A stretch of DNA of 64,000 bases from JAFGXT01 sp963677165. Its GTDB lineage: Bacteria > Verrucomicrobiota > Lentisphaeria > Victivallales > SZUA-371. Both the position numbers and the translations under genes were made by a program. Where the stretch lies: contig CAXXSX010000002.1 in assembly GCA_963677165.2 (NCBI GenBank), positions 3,286,001-3,350,000 of the forward strand, in the 5' to 3' direction. Each line of letters opens with the position of its first letter. The stretch's first letter is position 1. Below the pieces are notes generated by a model, which worked only from the letters and a program-made list of their open reading frames with translations, had not been told where the DNA came from and did not search any database. Below, piece by piece: positions 7,405 to 15,909 of this stretch.

Positions 7405-7914
7405 TTGAAACGAATGCAGAAAGTATTTCTAGGGTGTGGACTGGCATTGGCTACGCTTGCCGTTTTATTGATTTGCTTGTTTATCAGTTGCTCATCAAAC
7501 TCAAAAACAATAAAACAATCTTTTACGAATTCTCTTTTAGCAAAAGGGGATGATTTAAAAAAAATAACTCTGCCTGTCGTAAAAGAATTTATTCCAGTTG
7601 CCAGTTCCTGGAAGTTTGAAGAATGCAAAAAATATTTTCATCCACTATTGTTGGCTCAGGTGTCAGAGGATAAGTTCAAACTGATTTTCAAAAAGTTTTC
7701 AACGCTGGGCAAGTTAAAATCTGTTGGTAAACCTCAAATGATGGGATTTTATACGCAAATGACATTAACGGGAAAACGTCAAACAGACATTACCTACAAG
7801 ATTCCAGTCATGTATGAAAACGGCAAAGCTAAAATAAATATTACATTTGTTAACGACGGTGAGGTGTTCAAAATTTGCAGGTTCACTATTGACTCAGAGT
7901 TTTTCCTGAAGTGA
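7405..7914 (+). CDS. Membrane-anchored hypothetical protein, paralog 2
   Basis: A 169-aa protein starting with TTG (AGGGAG 8 bp upstream, directly after the duplicated stop of the upstream gene). It has an N-terminal membrane anchor or lipoprotein-like segment (LATLAVLLICLFISCSS; Cys near residue 29 could be lipidated) and a soluble domain paralogous to the preceding protein. It ends SEFFLK, matching the inferred original end SDLFLK of paralog 1. This suggests a tandem duplication in which paralog 1 was later hit by a repeat element. Function is unknown. Confidence 0.75.
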   Translation: MKRMQKVFLGCGLALATLAVLLICLFISCSSNSKTIKQSFTNSLLAKGDDLKKITLPVVKEFIPVASSWKFEECKKYFHPLLLAQVSEDKFKLIFKKFSTLGKLKSVGKPQMMGFYTQMTLTGKRQTDITYKIPVMYENGKAKINITFVNDGEVFKICRFTIDSEFFLK

Positions 7915-8093
7915 CTCTATTGAATTATCCAATACAACAGGCATTCACATTTAATGAGGTTCGATAGTAATGAAGGACTGTAATACTGAAGAAATATAAG
8001 AAAACTAAGTGCACATGTTCGTTTTTAAGGTCGCGTATTTTTCTTTATCAATTCACAAAATTGATTTTTTATCAATTTTTTTTGATTATCCGC

Positions 8094-8121
8094 TTGCGCT
8101 CTGTAAAAAAGATAGTATTAT
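8094..8121 (+). promoter_or_regulatory. Predicted tRNA promoter
   Basis: TTGCGC, 16 bp, TATTAT, with the -10 ending 18 bp before the tRNA 5' end. Confidence 0.45.
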
Positions 8122-8139
8122 AACACCTCCTTGAAAGTT

Positions 8140-8217
8140 CGGGGTATAGCGCAGTCTGGCTAGCGCATTTGGTTTGGGACCAAAGGGTCGCAGGTTCGAA
8201 TCCTGCTACCCCGACCA
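8140..8217 (+). tRNA. tRNA-Pro (anticodon TGG)
   Basis: A 78-base tRNA including an encoded CCA. The acceptor stem is CGGGGTA/TACCCCG, the D-arm AGCGCAGTCTGGCTAGCGC, the anticodon stem TTTGG/CCAAA with loop TTTGGGA and anticodon TGG at 8175-8177, and the T-arm CAGGTTCGAATCCTG. The body closely resembles E. coli proM. An integrase fragment and an AT-rich segment follow, so this gene was probably used as an integration site. Confidence 0.95.
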
Positions 8218-8409
8218 TTTTCTTCTCTTTGTCAGTGGGGGACAATCCATGACAACTCGGTTCATTTTCAACTACCTGCAAATTATTAAAATCGTTTTTC
8301 GTCGTGACAGAAAATGTCAGATTTTGACCCCTTGGGACTAAATTTGGTGGACATATAGGTGGACACTTTTGCTTTTCATCAATCCCCGGTAAGCTGTTTA
8401 TCGCACTTC

Positions 8410-8619
8410 TCAGATTGAATTGTAGATTTGAGTCGTTAGTCCCGGGTCACTGTGGCGCATGGTTTCCTGTGCGATTCGTTGCGGTATACCGGCTTTCTGC
8501 ATCATCGTGCAAAAGGTTTTCCGCAGGGAAAAAAAGTCCGCTATACGTCCGTCTTTATCGACTTTGGCAATATCAGCCGCTTTCCAGTCCTTGGCGTTGG
8601 AACGGTTGAAACGGGTCAT
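8410..8619 (-). pseudogene. Tyrosine recombinase (integrase), C-terminal fragment
   Basis: About 70 codons matching the end of the catalytic domain of phage-type tyrosine integrases: DFFSLRKTFCTMM (the usual HSLRHTF box with the His changed to Phe), then QETMRHSDPGLTTQIY containing the Arg/His-box histidine and the nucleophile tyrosine. The frame stays open a little upstream (GTIFSKMTRF), but the N-terminal DNA-binding and core regions are absent, so it is not functional. Its position just beyond tRNA-Pro is the usual position of an integrase. Sequence between 8218 and 8409 has no gene and would hold the attachment site. Sequence between 8620 and 8808 holds only fragments. Confidence 0.7.
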
Positions 8620-8808
8620 CTTGGAAAAGATCGTCCCCGATTTATGACAGAAAGAAAATCTGAGGTCAAATGTGAAACGCTGGTGCGTTTGTTGCTCTGG
8701 ATGGTGGTGGCAGATTGAAAGTTCCTAAGCCAGTTGACAGCACTGGTGTGCTTGCTCTATCTGGGGAGGACCCAGTCCCCCCAGCCCCCTTGCTTAGAAA
8801 CTGCGTTT

Positions 8809-9948
8809 CTATAATTTACATATAAATTCTTTGATAGGATTAATACTACAGAGACTTGCGCCTATTGAAATCATCCATAAACCTATTTTAGACCAATTTT
8901 CTCTATACTTAAAAAAGTTAAACCGATCAAGCGAATATATGGAATGATCAATAAATATGGAAAATAAAGTATAAATCTGCATTAATAAGAAAAGAATTGT
9001 AATAAAAATGAATAATAAAACAAGGGGTTGATAAAAACTATCCAATAAGGCAGTAAAAATAATCGGTGTCATAAACCAAGAGTTATAAATGTCTAGACTG
9101 GCACTTAGAAGTGATGAAATGATAATTATAAGCATGGAAAAACAAGCTAAGCATGTAATCCAAAAAAAAGCAGAAATAACCATATACCTTATTTTAGAGA
9201 AAGATGCTAATTTGTAAAAGTTAAAAACAAAAAAAGAAAAAAGGAAACTGTTTATCATCGGATATAATATGAAAATAAATAACAATACCGAATTGTTTAT
9301 AAATGAACTTTGTTTCCAGTAATAAATAATATTTTTGTCGCTATCTATAACCGTCAATTCATTTGCACATTCAAAAAAATAGCTGAAAAACCAAGCTAAA
9401 ATAACATAAGAAAACAGCCAGATTAAATTTCTTGTCAATGGTTTAAAAAACTTAGGTAATAATGAAAGTATTAAGAATAATAAAATCGGCAAAAAATAAA
9501 ACGATAACATTGGAATACTATATTTCTGTGACAAAGAATTAATACTTAAAAGATTAACAGTCATTGTTGTTATTTTGAAGTTTGTTGCGGGAACATAATA
9601 AGTTGAGTTTATAAAATCATGAACAGGACACAAAAGATATATCTTAAAAAAAATAACAAAGTAACATAGTTGAGAAATAAAAAAAGAAACCCCTAAAGAA
9701 CGAATTGAAAATCTCTTTTCCCCCCATAAAAACTTAATGAAGTAAAATATCAAGAAGATGAATGCTAAAAATTGTTTTTTTAAGAAAGCATTGCTACTTA
9801 TATTCCAGTCATTAACTTGTATCCACAATGATGAAACAAAAGACTTAATTTTTTCTTCGTGAATTTCCTTAAGACCAAAACATAAGGCTATTATGGATAT
9901 TCCCATTATAATAATTATTATCCCAGAAATATTATAATATATATTCAC
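8809..9948 (-). CDS. AT-rich multi-spanning membrane protein, unknown
   Basis: A 379-aa integral membrane protein with about nine to ten hydrophobic segments spread over its length (e.g. FLAFIFLIFYFIKFLW, PLVLLFIFITILFLLM). No transporter or enzyme signature is recognised. The gene is strikingly AT-rich compared with the glycosidase loci, and the next two small genes share this. This points to acquisition from elsewhere, consistent with the integrase fragment next to it. It could be a polysaccharide or defence-island membrane component, but nothing in the sequence decides this. Confidence 0.65.
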   Translation of the reverse strand: MNIYYNISGIIIIIMGISIIALCFGLKEIHEEKIKSFVSSLWIQVNDWNISSNAFLKKQFLAFIFLIFYFIKFLWGEKRFSIRSLGVSFFISQLCYFVIFFKIYLLCPVHDFINSTYYVPATNFKITTMTVNLLSINSLSQKYSIPMLSFYFLPILLFLILSLLPKFFKPLTRNLIWLFSYVILAWFFSYFFECANELTVIDSDKNIIYYWKQSSFINNSVLLFIFILYPMINSFLFSFFVFNFYKLASFSKIRYMVISAFFWITCLACFSMLIIIISSLLSASLDIYNSWFMTPIIFTALLDSFYQPLVLLFIFITILFLLMQIYTLFSIFIDHSIYSLDRFNFFKYRENWSKIGLWMISIGASLCSINPIKEFICKL

Positions 9949-10221
9949 AATAAAATTTTTTCCTAATTTTAAATGTAAAATGTATTTGTTTAATAGTAGT
10001 TAATTAATCATGTTATATGCTAAATACAAACTTAATATACAAGTTTGTCTGAGCTAATAAAAAAACAAGTTTAAAGATTTATAGATCGACTATAGGTTTT
10101 CTTCTGAAATGTTGTGTTTTGTAGATAAAACACTAATGCTTAATGATATAATATATTGTGTGTTTGAATGTTTTATGAAATCAGATTATTGTAAATACTA
10201 ATAATTACCGGAGGCTATATA
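9949..10221. other. AT-rich divergent intergenic region
   Basis: The shared upstream region of the membrane protein (minus) and the 64-aa gene (plus). It holds a perfect 7-bp inverted repeat GTGTTTT/AAAACAC (10114-10133) and a TATAAT box at 10147-10152 without a good -35. It possibly carries an operator. No gene is seen. Confidence 0.35.
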
Positions 10222-10416
10222 ATGGACACACCTAATGTGAAAACTGAACTGAAAATTCCTGAGTTAAATTTTACTTTTTGTGTAATAGCTTATAGAAAAG
10301 CGACTCGTGAAGAAATGCATTTTGCATATAATTATTGGAGGAGTCAGAAAAAAAGTAATAAGCCAAAGCGGAATCAAAGAGTTGATGTTATAACGATTAT
10401 TGGATATAATGATTAA
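10222..10416 (+). CDS. Small hypothetical protein
   Basis: A 64-aa soluble, basic protein with a strong GGAGG ribosome binding site 8 bp before its ATG. There is no recognised domain; the centre (AYRKATREEMHFAYNYW) is probably helical. It is AT-rich like its neighbours and probably forms a unit with the 124-aa gene 40 bp downstream. Confidence 0.5.
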   Translation: MDTPNVKTELKIPELNFTFCVIAYRKATREEMHFAYNYWRSQKKSNKPKRNQRVDVITIIGYND

Positions 10417-10456
10417 TCTTACCATATCTCTAATATAAAAAATAAGGAAAAAAGTA

Positions 10457-10831
10457 ATGGAAGATTCTTATTGTTTAGAACTTGAAGATAGTGTGTTGGA
10501 TGCAATTGCTTCACAAGAAATTGATCAAATTATCAAACAATTAAAAAAATTTATAGAGAGAAACGAATCTCAATTAGAATCATTTTTGCAACAATTTTGT
10601 ACAGAACTGAGAGAAGAATATTCTCCTGACTCATTAGAGGTTGATTATATTGATACAGAGAATGGATTTGAGGGAATAATGTCAATATCTTTTAATGGTT
10701 ACATTAATTCTGGATGTAGTGATTGTTCTGGTTCAAATCCCCATTGGGATAGTATCAGTTATCAAATAAATGGAAAAACTATAAATATTAAAGCGGATTT
10801 TCCTGATTTGAGAGATCCTGATGAATATTGA
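10457..10831 (+). CDS. Hypothetical acidic protein
   Basis: A 124-aa acidic protein, start ATG with AAGGA 9 bp upstream. The N-terminal half is predicted helical (IDQIIKQLKKFIERNE). The C-terminal half is beta-rich with a CSDCSG motif that could bind metal. The family is not recognised. It is part of the AT-rich island segment and co-directional with the small gene before it. Confidence 0.6.
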   Translation: MEDSYCLELEDSVLDAIASQEIDQIIKQLKKFIERNESQLESFLQQFCTELREEYSPDSLEVDYIDTENGFEGIMSISFNGYINSGCSDCSGSNPHWDSISYQINGKTINIKADFPDLRDPDEY

Positions 10832-10853
10832 TAATATGGCAAAATTATTATTT

Positions 10854-11080
10854 TTATAGCTTAGATATTGGTTCAGTTAAGTCATTCCATTGCTCTAATA
10901 GTTGTTTTTCTTTTCTCTGACATTGGAATGTAATTTTTGTTTTGATCGGGGAGTTCCCATAGTCGGGAAAAGTTGTCCAGGTGGTTTGGGTCTTCAAATC
11001 CCCATACCTTGAATTGTCGCAGATATTTAAATCGAAATCGTCATGACTTACAGTTCCGGCATAATGCTGGATACTGTCAC
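10854..11080 (-). pseudogene. Degenerate 'DDFDF' family gene, copy 1
   Basis: Minus-strand coding remnants spread over two frames. One frame reads HYAGTVSHDDFDL, the next RQFKVWGFEDPNHLDNFSRLWELP, and the first frame resumes with RKEKQLLEQWND before the stop. The same peptide order is found at 11668-11922 (SGSVCYDDFDF, RTFKVYGFTNYINVLRFTRQW). So this is a frameshifted copy of the same unnamed protein, lying directly after the antitoxin stop codon. Confidence 0.55.
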
Positions 11081-11421
11081 GCCATTTTTACGACAAGACG
11101 CTTTCCACATGCGGCGGCATAACGGCAGATTGTGTCATAAGTAATATTGCCTTTACCTCGTTCTAATCTGGCAATGTATGGCTGTGAACGGTTTAAGCGT
11201 TCGGCCAATTCAGCCTGTGTCAGATTGGCTTCTTTACGGGCATTGTAGAGTAATTCGCTGATAGCTAAACGCTCTTTTGCCAGTTGAATCTGTTCGGCTC
11301 TCGCCGGATCATTTAACCGAGCCTGACGTTTTGCGGCTTGCTCGGCGGCGATATTATCACGATTCTTAACCAAGTGCTTGATTTCGTTTACCAGTTCCAT
11401 ATCTTCTGTAGTTTTCTTCAT
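11077..11421 (-). CDS. XRE-family antitoxin (HigA-like)
   Basis: A 114-aa protein. Residues about 60-110 are a classical helix-turn-helix (LTQAELAERLNRSQPYIARLERGKGNITY), the type found in HigA-like antitoxins. The N-terminal half is helical and charged. Its ATG overlaps the stop of the upstream toxin remnant (AAATGA), the usual toxin-then-antitoxin order of higBA systems. Since the toxin has lost its N-terminus, the antitoxin may survive as a free repressor acting on the palindrome in its own promoter. Confidence 0.85.
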   Translation of the reverse strand: MKKTTEDMELVNEIKHLVKNRDNIAAEQAAKRQARLNDPARAEQIQLAKERLAISELLYNARKEANLTQAELAERLNRSQPYIARLERGKGNITYDTICRYAAACGKRLVVKMA

Positions 11422-11633
11422 TTTACTAAATTCTCCTGCCTTAACAGTTTTACTATCTTACGAGCCTGTTTTAGTTCAGTTGCCGGGATTTGTCGGCTTT
11501 TCTTCACATAGCCCGATATGCCATAAACATATTTACCAATTCCATACACATAGAAAACCCGAACATTTCCAGCTCGTATTACACGAATCGCAAAAAGGTT
11601 TTCTTTAGCGATTTTTTCCGCTTTCTGTTTGTA
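11418..11633 (-). pseudogene. HigB/RelE-type toxin, N-terminally truncated
   Basis: An open frame of about 71 codons with the C-terminal half of a Gp49/HigB-like toxin: LFAIRVIRAGNVRVFYVYG, then GYVKKSRQIPATELKQAR, matching the 'ELR..g..Rv.y...gf.KK..ktP..e...A' pattern of the family. There is no ATG, GTG or TTG at the 5' end, and the promoter -10 box lies directly before the remaining codons, so a full toxin cannot be made from here. Confidence 0.6.
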
Positions 11634-11634
11634 T

Positions 11635-11663
11635 ATTTTATAACTTATAAGTTATATTGTCAA
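11635..11663 (-). promoter_or_regulatory. Promoter with palindromic operator in the spacer
   Basis: On the minus strand: TTGACA, 17-bp spacer, TAAAAT, close to consensus. The spacer contains most of a perfect 18-bp palindrome TATAACTTATAAGTTATA (11639-11656). This is a typical arrangement for autorepression by the downstream XRE antitoxin. Confidence 0.6.
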
Positions 11664-11667
11664 CCTT

Positions 11668-12053
11668 TCATGTTACTAAAATTGCGCTTTGTTCCCACTG
11701 GTGCAATAATCGCTTTCGCTTTTCTTCGATTTTCTGTTCGATACGTTCTGCAACAAGCGGATGTTGCCATTGTCGAGTAAAGCGAAGAACATTGATATAA
11801 TTTGTAAATCCGTAAACTTTGAATGTCCGTTGATTGGTGAAATCAAAATCATCATAGCAGACGGAACCAGAAAACAGCGGAATACTTTCTTTAAAGCAAA
11901 GATCGGCGATTTTACGTGATATTTATCTTTCGCCTGGTCATACGTCATAAAGATCATTTTTTTACGACATTCGGACGCTCGGGCAACCGGACGCTTTGCC
12001 TTCCTTCCGGCAACTGGACTGAGATCAATCTCATGGAATAAGAGCCCAAACAT
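11668..12053 (-). pseudogene. Degenerate 'DDFDF' family gene, copy 2
   Basis: Minus-strand coding remnants. The 3' part (11668 to about 11922) is an uninterrupted frame SGSVCYDDFDFTNQRTF, then KVYGFTNYINVLRFTRQW and a helical tail RIEQKIEEKRKRLLHQWEQ. The 5' part (about 11920-12053) continues in another frame (EIDLSPVAGRKAKRPVA, then TYDQAKDKYH), so there is one frameshift. It is paralogous to the remnant at 10854-11080. The two copies bracket the toxin-antitoxin remnant. Protein family unknown. Confidence 0.5.
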
Positions 12054-12185
12054 GTTTCCGGAACAATTACATTCCGTCCGTTTGAAATAAAGACTTTGAA
12101 AATAGCATTCGACAAAAACTGAAAGATGAAAATATAGAAAGAAACAGTGTTAGAGTTTGTGCTTAGCCTTCATATTGGTAAATGT

Positions 12186-14693
12186 TCATGCTTCATTTTT
12201 TTGGGGTAGTATTTTGGAAATTAACTGACTTAATTCATAATCTTTGTATGGCTTATTTATAAAACCAGCAAGACCGTCATTAATTAAGGACGAGATTTTT
12301 TCATTCTTCGTAAAGCCGGAAGATAAAATGACCTTGCAGTCTTTATCAATTTCTTTCATTTTAAGGAAGGCTTCCCGTCCATTCATTTCAGGCATTATCA
12401 TATCCATAATCGTCAAATCAATGATGTCATGTTTTTCCTGGAATATCTTTAGAGCTTCCCGTCCATTTGATGCCATCAGCACATCATAGCCCATTTCGTC
12501 TAAAAAAAGCTGGCCTGTTATTCTAATCAGTTCTTCATCGTCAACAAGCAGTATTGTTCCACAAGCGGCTGATTCCAGTTTTCGTGGAGTTTCTTCTTCT
12601 ATTTTACTTTCCGAGCATGGTAATATAATGTGAAATATTGTGCCCACGTCCGGTTCACTATATACCGTAATTGCTCCATGATGGTCCTGAACCGTACCAT
12701 AAACAGCGGCCAGTCCAAGTCCGGTTCCTTTTCCACTTTCTTTGGTTGTGAAGAAAGGCTCAAATATTTTCTTTTGGTTTTCAAAAGGAATTCCACATCC
12801 GGTATCTCTCAGGGTTATTTTTATATATTCGCCTGGGAACAGTTCAAATGTGCTGGCGTCGCAATAAGCCTGGTTAAGCTCGATATTTTCTGTTTCAATT
12901 TCAAATACACCTCCATCGGGCATGGCATGACTTGCGTTAATTCCTATATTCATAAAGGCATTTTGTATTTCCGAACCATCTCCTGTGATAAAACTATTTT
13001 TGGCATTTTTATTTACTGTTAACTTTATTCTTTTGTCAATCGTTCTTTCCAGGATTAAAATGGTATCATCAACTACCTTATTCATGTCTATTGCAGTTGA
13101 GTGTATTTTTCCCCTTCGACCGAAAGCAAGCAATTTAGAGGTAAGGTCAGCCGCGCGCATTACAGATCGTTCCATCATATCCAGATATTTTGATTCTTTT
13201 TCTGATTTGTCAAAACGTTTCCGAAGTAAGTTTGAACATCCCAGTATTCCAGCCAGAATGTTATTGAAGTCATGCGCTACTCCGCCGGCCAGCTGTCCAA
13301 TTGCGTCCATTTTTCTGCTGTGGCTTAATTGTTCATTCAGCTCGTATTCCTGAGTAACATTATCAATACGGATGACCGCACCGTTTGTATCTTCTTGTTC
13401 GAGAGGATAAACAGTAATATTAAGATATGTTGTTCCCTTATCTTCTTTAACAGCTTTATTTCTTTTGGATTGTACGCATCGGGTTTCTAAACTTTTCCTG
13501 ATAATATCCATTTCCGTTACGATTGGAGGAAAGACATTTGTTACAAATTGTCCGTTTGCGGAACTTGAATCTACTGCCATAAACTCTTCCGCTCTTTTAT
13601 TCCATCGTGTTATGCAGCAATTCTCATCAACACCAATCAATACGGACGGCATAGAGTCAATAATGCTTGAAAGGTAGCTTCGCAGGCTTTTTAATTCTTC
13701 CTCGTTAACTTTTCGTGATGTTATGTTATGAACAACCCCTTCAATAATAATAACCTCGTGATTTTCATCAAACACTGGAGTCGTAGACGCAAGCAACCAG
13801 CATTTTTCTCCATTTTTATTTCTAACCTGACACTCTATTGGATCAGCCAGGATGTTTCCCGCAGATATTTTTTTTATATTCTCTATTGCAACTTGATTTA
13901 TAGGATGTTCTGTATAAAAATCATAATAATGATGGTTCAGAACTTCATCTTTCGTATAACCTAATACTTTAGTTACCGAATCTGAAATATATATCACTGT
14001 GCCATCCGTTTTATATTGAAGTAAAAAAGTATCCAGAAGGTTGTCTACAAGTCGTTTATGCTCATTGTTGCTTTCCATCAACATTTTATGGGATTCAAAA
14101 AGAGATTGATATATTGTACTCAGAGAAAAAACGATTGCGGGCAGAAGTAAAAGGATTACAATTATGATAATAAGCCAGGCAGAGGTTGAGGTTGCATATG
14201 AATTAGGATCGACAGGCGATTTATAATATCCGCTGCATATTAAAACTCCAGCAATAATAACGATGGTTGAACTCAATAAACAGGCATAAATGCTTGCTTT
14301 TTTCCCATAAATTATTGCAGTCATTAGTGAAAAGAAGACCAGTAAAAGGACTCCTCCGCCCATAAGACCAAAAACAAAAATCCCAACTGTTCCCAGTATG
14401 AAAATAACGCTAAGTATAATTCCGGCGATGGATTTGTATGACAACTTTTTTCTAAAAATAAGGACAAAAGCAAGAAGGATTGTCGTAACGCAATGGAGAA
14501 TATAAATATTATTCCAGCCGTGGTGAAGTATTCTTAATAAAGAAATGAATAACGACAAGGGCATTATAATAGCGAAATAAAGTAATCCTTTTTGTACAAG
14601 CTTCTTGCGAATGTTATCTAATTTGAAATCATATTCATCATCTCTAGGGACATACATTATAAAATTCTCTCTGTTACTGGCAAATCCTTTCAC
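12186..14693 (-). CDS. Hybrid sensor histidine kinase/response regulator
   Basis: An 835-aa membrane kinase. Residues 33-195 hold about six membrane segments. A first PAS domain spans about 210-330 and a second about 335-455. The HisKA box GGVAHDFNNIL has the phosphoacceptor His474. The ATPase domain shows the N box (NIGINASHAM, Asn586), DTGCGIP (G1, from Asp630) and GKGTGLGL (G2). The C-terminal receiver has acidic pair Asp718-Asp719, the phosphorylation site Asp763 (TIMDMIMPEMNG) and a conserved Lys near the end (INKPYKD). This is the family that senses via PAS and phosphorelays to a separate histidine phosphotransferase. No partner regulator is adjacent. The start is GTG 14693, with an alternative ATG 12 codons in (MYVPRDDE, AGAGAG upstream). 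Confidence 0.95.
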   Translation of the reverse strand: MKGFASNRENFIMYVPRDDEYDFKLDNIRKKLVQKGLLYFAIIMPLSLFISLLRILHHGWNNIYILHCVTTILLAFVLIFRKKLSYKSIAGIILSVIFILGTVGIFVFGLMGGGVLLLVFFSLMTAIIYGKKASIYACLLSSTIVIIAGVLICSGYYKSPVDPNSYATSTSAWLIIIIVILLLLPAIVFSLSTIYQSLFESHKMLMESNNEHKRLVDNLLDTFLLQYKTDGTVIYISDSVTKVLGYTKDEVLNHHYYDFYTEHPINQVAIENIKKISAGNILADPIECQVRNKNGEKCWLLASTTPVFDENHEVIIIEGVVHNITSRKVNEEELKSLRSYLSSIIDSMPSVLIGVDENCCITRWNKRAEEFMAVDSSSANGQFVTNVFPPIVTEMDIIRKSLETRCVQSKRNKAVKEDKGTTYLNITVYPLEQEDTNGAVIRIDNVTQEYELNEQLSHSRKMDAIGQLAGGVAHDFNNILAGILGCSNLLRKRFDKSEKESKYLDMMERSVMRAADLTSKLLAFGRRGKIHSTAIDMNKVVDDTILILERTIDKRIKLTVNKNAKNSFITGDGSEIQNAFMNIGINASHAMPDGGVFEIETENIELNQAYCDASTFELFPGEYIKITLRDTGCGIPFENQKKIFEPFFTTKESGKGTGLGLAAVYGTVQDHHGAITVYSEPDVGTIFHIILPCSESKIEEETPRKLESAACGTILLVDDEELIRITGQLFLDEMGYDVLMASNGREALKIFQEKHDIIDLTIMDMIMPEMNGREAFLKMKEIDKDCKVILSSGFTKNEKISSLINDGLAGFINKPYKDYELSQLISKILPQKNEA

Positions 14694-14741
14694 ATTATGA
14701 TTTTACTATGTAAATCCCAGTTGTTCAAGATGATCTTCTTT

Positions 14742-14890
14742 CTAAATACTCCAATTTTCTCTTGATCCGTTGAATTTCATCGTGCTCAGTATTGCTTCAT
14801 CAGGATATATTCCATAATCAAGTAGAGCTAATTGTTCTTTTCCAGGATAGCTTGATTCTGTTGCTAAAGAACTTAAAGAATAAGTTTTGT
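14742..14890 (-). pseudogene. Short coding remnant
   Basis: An open minus-strand frame without a start codon, overlapping the end of the membrane protein gene. It encodes TESSYPGKEQLALLDYG and then IYPDEAILSTMKFNG before a stop. The peptide YGIYPDEAIL is loosely similar to FGIYSEDIVI in the LexA-like protein of this window, so it might be a fragment of a related S24-type protein, but this is weak. Confidence 0.25.
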
Positions 14891-15208
14891 TAATGTATTA
14901 ATATTTGCCCAATACAATATATTAATGATTGCCGGGAGTATCAGTCCTGCAAAGAAAGTTAATCTGAACTTAATTGGTTCCTGGTATTTCGTCTTCAACA
15001 GAGCAAGAAGAATTATATTGGCCAATATGCATACCATAAAGAGAAATGGGCATTGGATGATCCAGGCTACATAAGGACCCAGACCTTCCAATCCGCTTTT
15101 CGGGCCGGCACCGAACTCAAGACCCAGCGGCATGCCTATGAGAGTAATGAGTATTGAAGGAAGCAGAATTCCTGTTAATTCCATTATTTCCGGCCTGGTG
15201 CCGTTCAT
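14873..15208 (-). CDS. Small membrane protein, unknown
   Basis: A 111-aa protein with three hydrophobic segments (about residues 10-28, 46-70 and 82-100). No family recognised. The chosen ATG (MNGTRPEIM) has no good ribosome binding site; the internal MELTGILLP is an alternative. It lies between the zinc-ribbon gene and the histidine kinase, all on the minus strand. Confidence 0.55.
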   Translation of the reverse strand: MNGTRPEIMELTGILLPSILITLIGMPLGLEFGAGPKSGLEGLGPYVAWIIQCPFLFMVCILANIILLALLKTKYQEPIKFRLTFFAGLILPAIINILYWANINTLTKLIL

Positions 15209-15283
15209 GTTATTCAGAGCCTTGAATCGTTTACAATGTCAATTATGATTAATCTTTGTGTGGGTATTTTCTATTTTCGGACA

Positions 15284-15823
15284 TTAATCTCTGCTCAAGT
15301 ATGCCAGAATTGCGTTTTTATGAGGAGAATCTGAAATTTTACCGTAAAAACTTTTTACCAGATCGTATTCTTTTTGTCCGAGGACTTCGCACATCTTTTC
15401 TTCAAAGAAGTCCGACTGCTTTTGTTTCTTCAGTTCATCCTGCCATTGGGTACTGAAAATCATATGGATTTCATCATGAAGATTACGGCTTGCAAGCATG
15501 TCCCATTCATTTTTGTCCAGCCAGATGCCGCCGCAGGTCGCACATCGGTCAACATGAAAATTCAGTCCGTGACCAACCAGACGACGTGTCAGAAAATGCT
15601 GGCAATCGGGGCATATTTTGATTTCAGAAGATTCCTTTACATTGAGCTTCAGGCCTTCTGAAATATCCTTCTCCGGCAGAGGCGTTCCATGAAGTTTCAA
15701 CCAGGTCCAGTAGTTACTGGCCTTGATCCAGATTCCACTGCATTGTTCACATTCAGAAACCTTAAGTCCATCCGCGATTTCTTTTAGATTCATATTGGCA
15801 TTATGGCATTTCGGACATTTCAT
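15284..15823 (-). CDS. Protein with two zf-TFIIB-type zinc ribbons
   Basis: A 179-aa protein with two tandem zinc-ribbon motifs of the zf-TFIIB type. The first uses Cys3/Cys6 and Cys25/Cys28 (KCPKC, then CEQCSGIWI). The second uses Cys71/Cys74 and Cys94/Cys97 (CPDC, then RCATCGGIWLDKNEW). The CxxCxGxWLD signature is diagnostic. Members are small bacterial proteins of poorly known role, thought to bind zinc and possibly nucleic acid or protein. The C-terminal 65 residues are helical and charged (QDELKKQKQ). Cytoplasmic; no close operon partner. Confidence 0.9.
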   Translation of the reverse strand: MKCPKCHNANMNLKEIADGLKVSECEQCSGIWIKASNYWTWLKLHGTPLPEKDISEGLKLNVKESSEIKICPDCQHFLTRRLVGHGLNFHVDRCATCGGIWLDKNEWDMLASRNLHDEIHMIFSTQWQDELKKQKQSDFFEEKMCEVLGQKEYDLVKSFYGKISDSPHKNAILAYLSRD

Positions 15824-15909
15824 CTCAACCCCTCCAAGTCTTATATTATTGCAAATCTGCTTGCTTACATATTCTAATCGCTCAACCAGATAAAATCAAG
15901 AATATGTTG

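Noticed and set aside
8057..8079. AAAATTGAT/ATCAATTTT stem followed by T residues as a terminator
   Set aside because: The stem is purely A/T-rich and weak; not convincing as a Rho-independent terminator.
8072..8281. Open frame antisense to the tRNA (contains GVAGFEPATLWSQTKCASQ)
   Set aside because: This peptide type is a common false protein made from the opposite strand of a tRNA gene.
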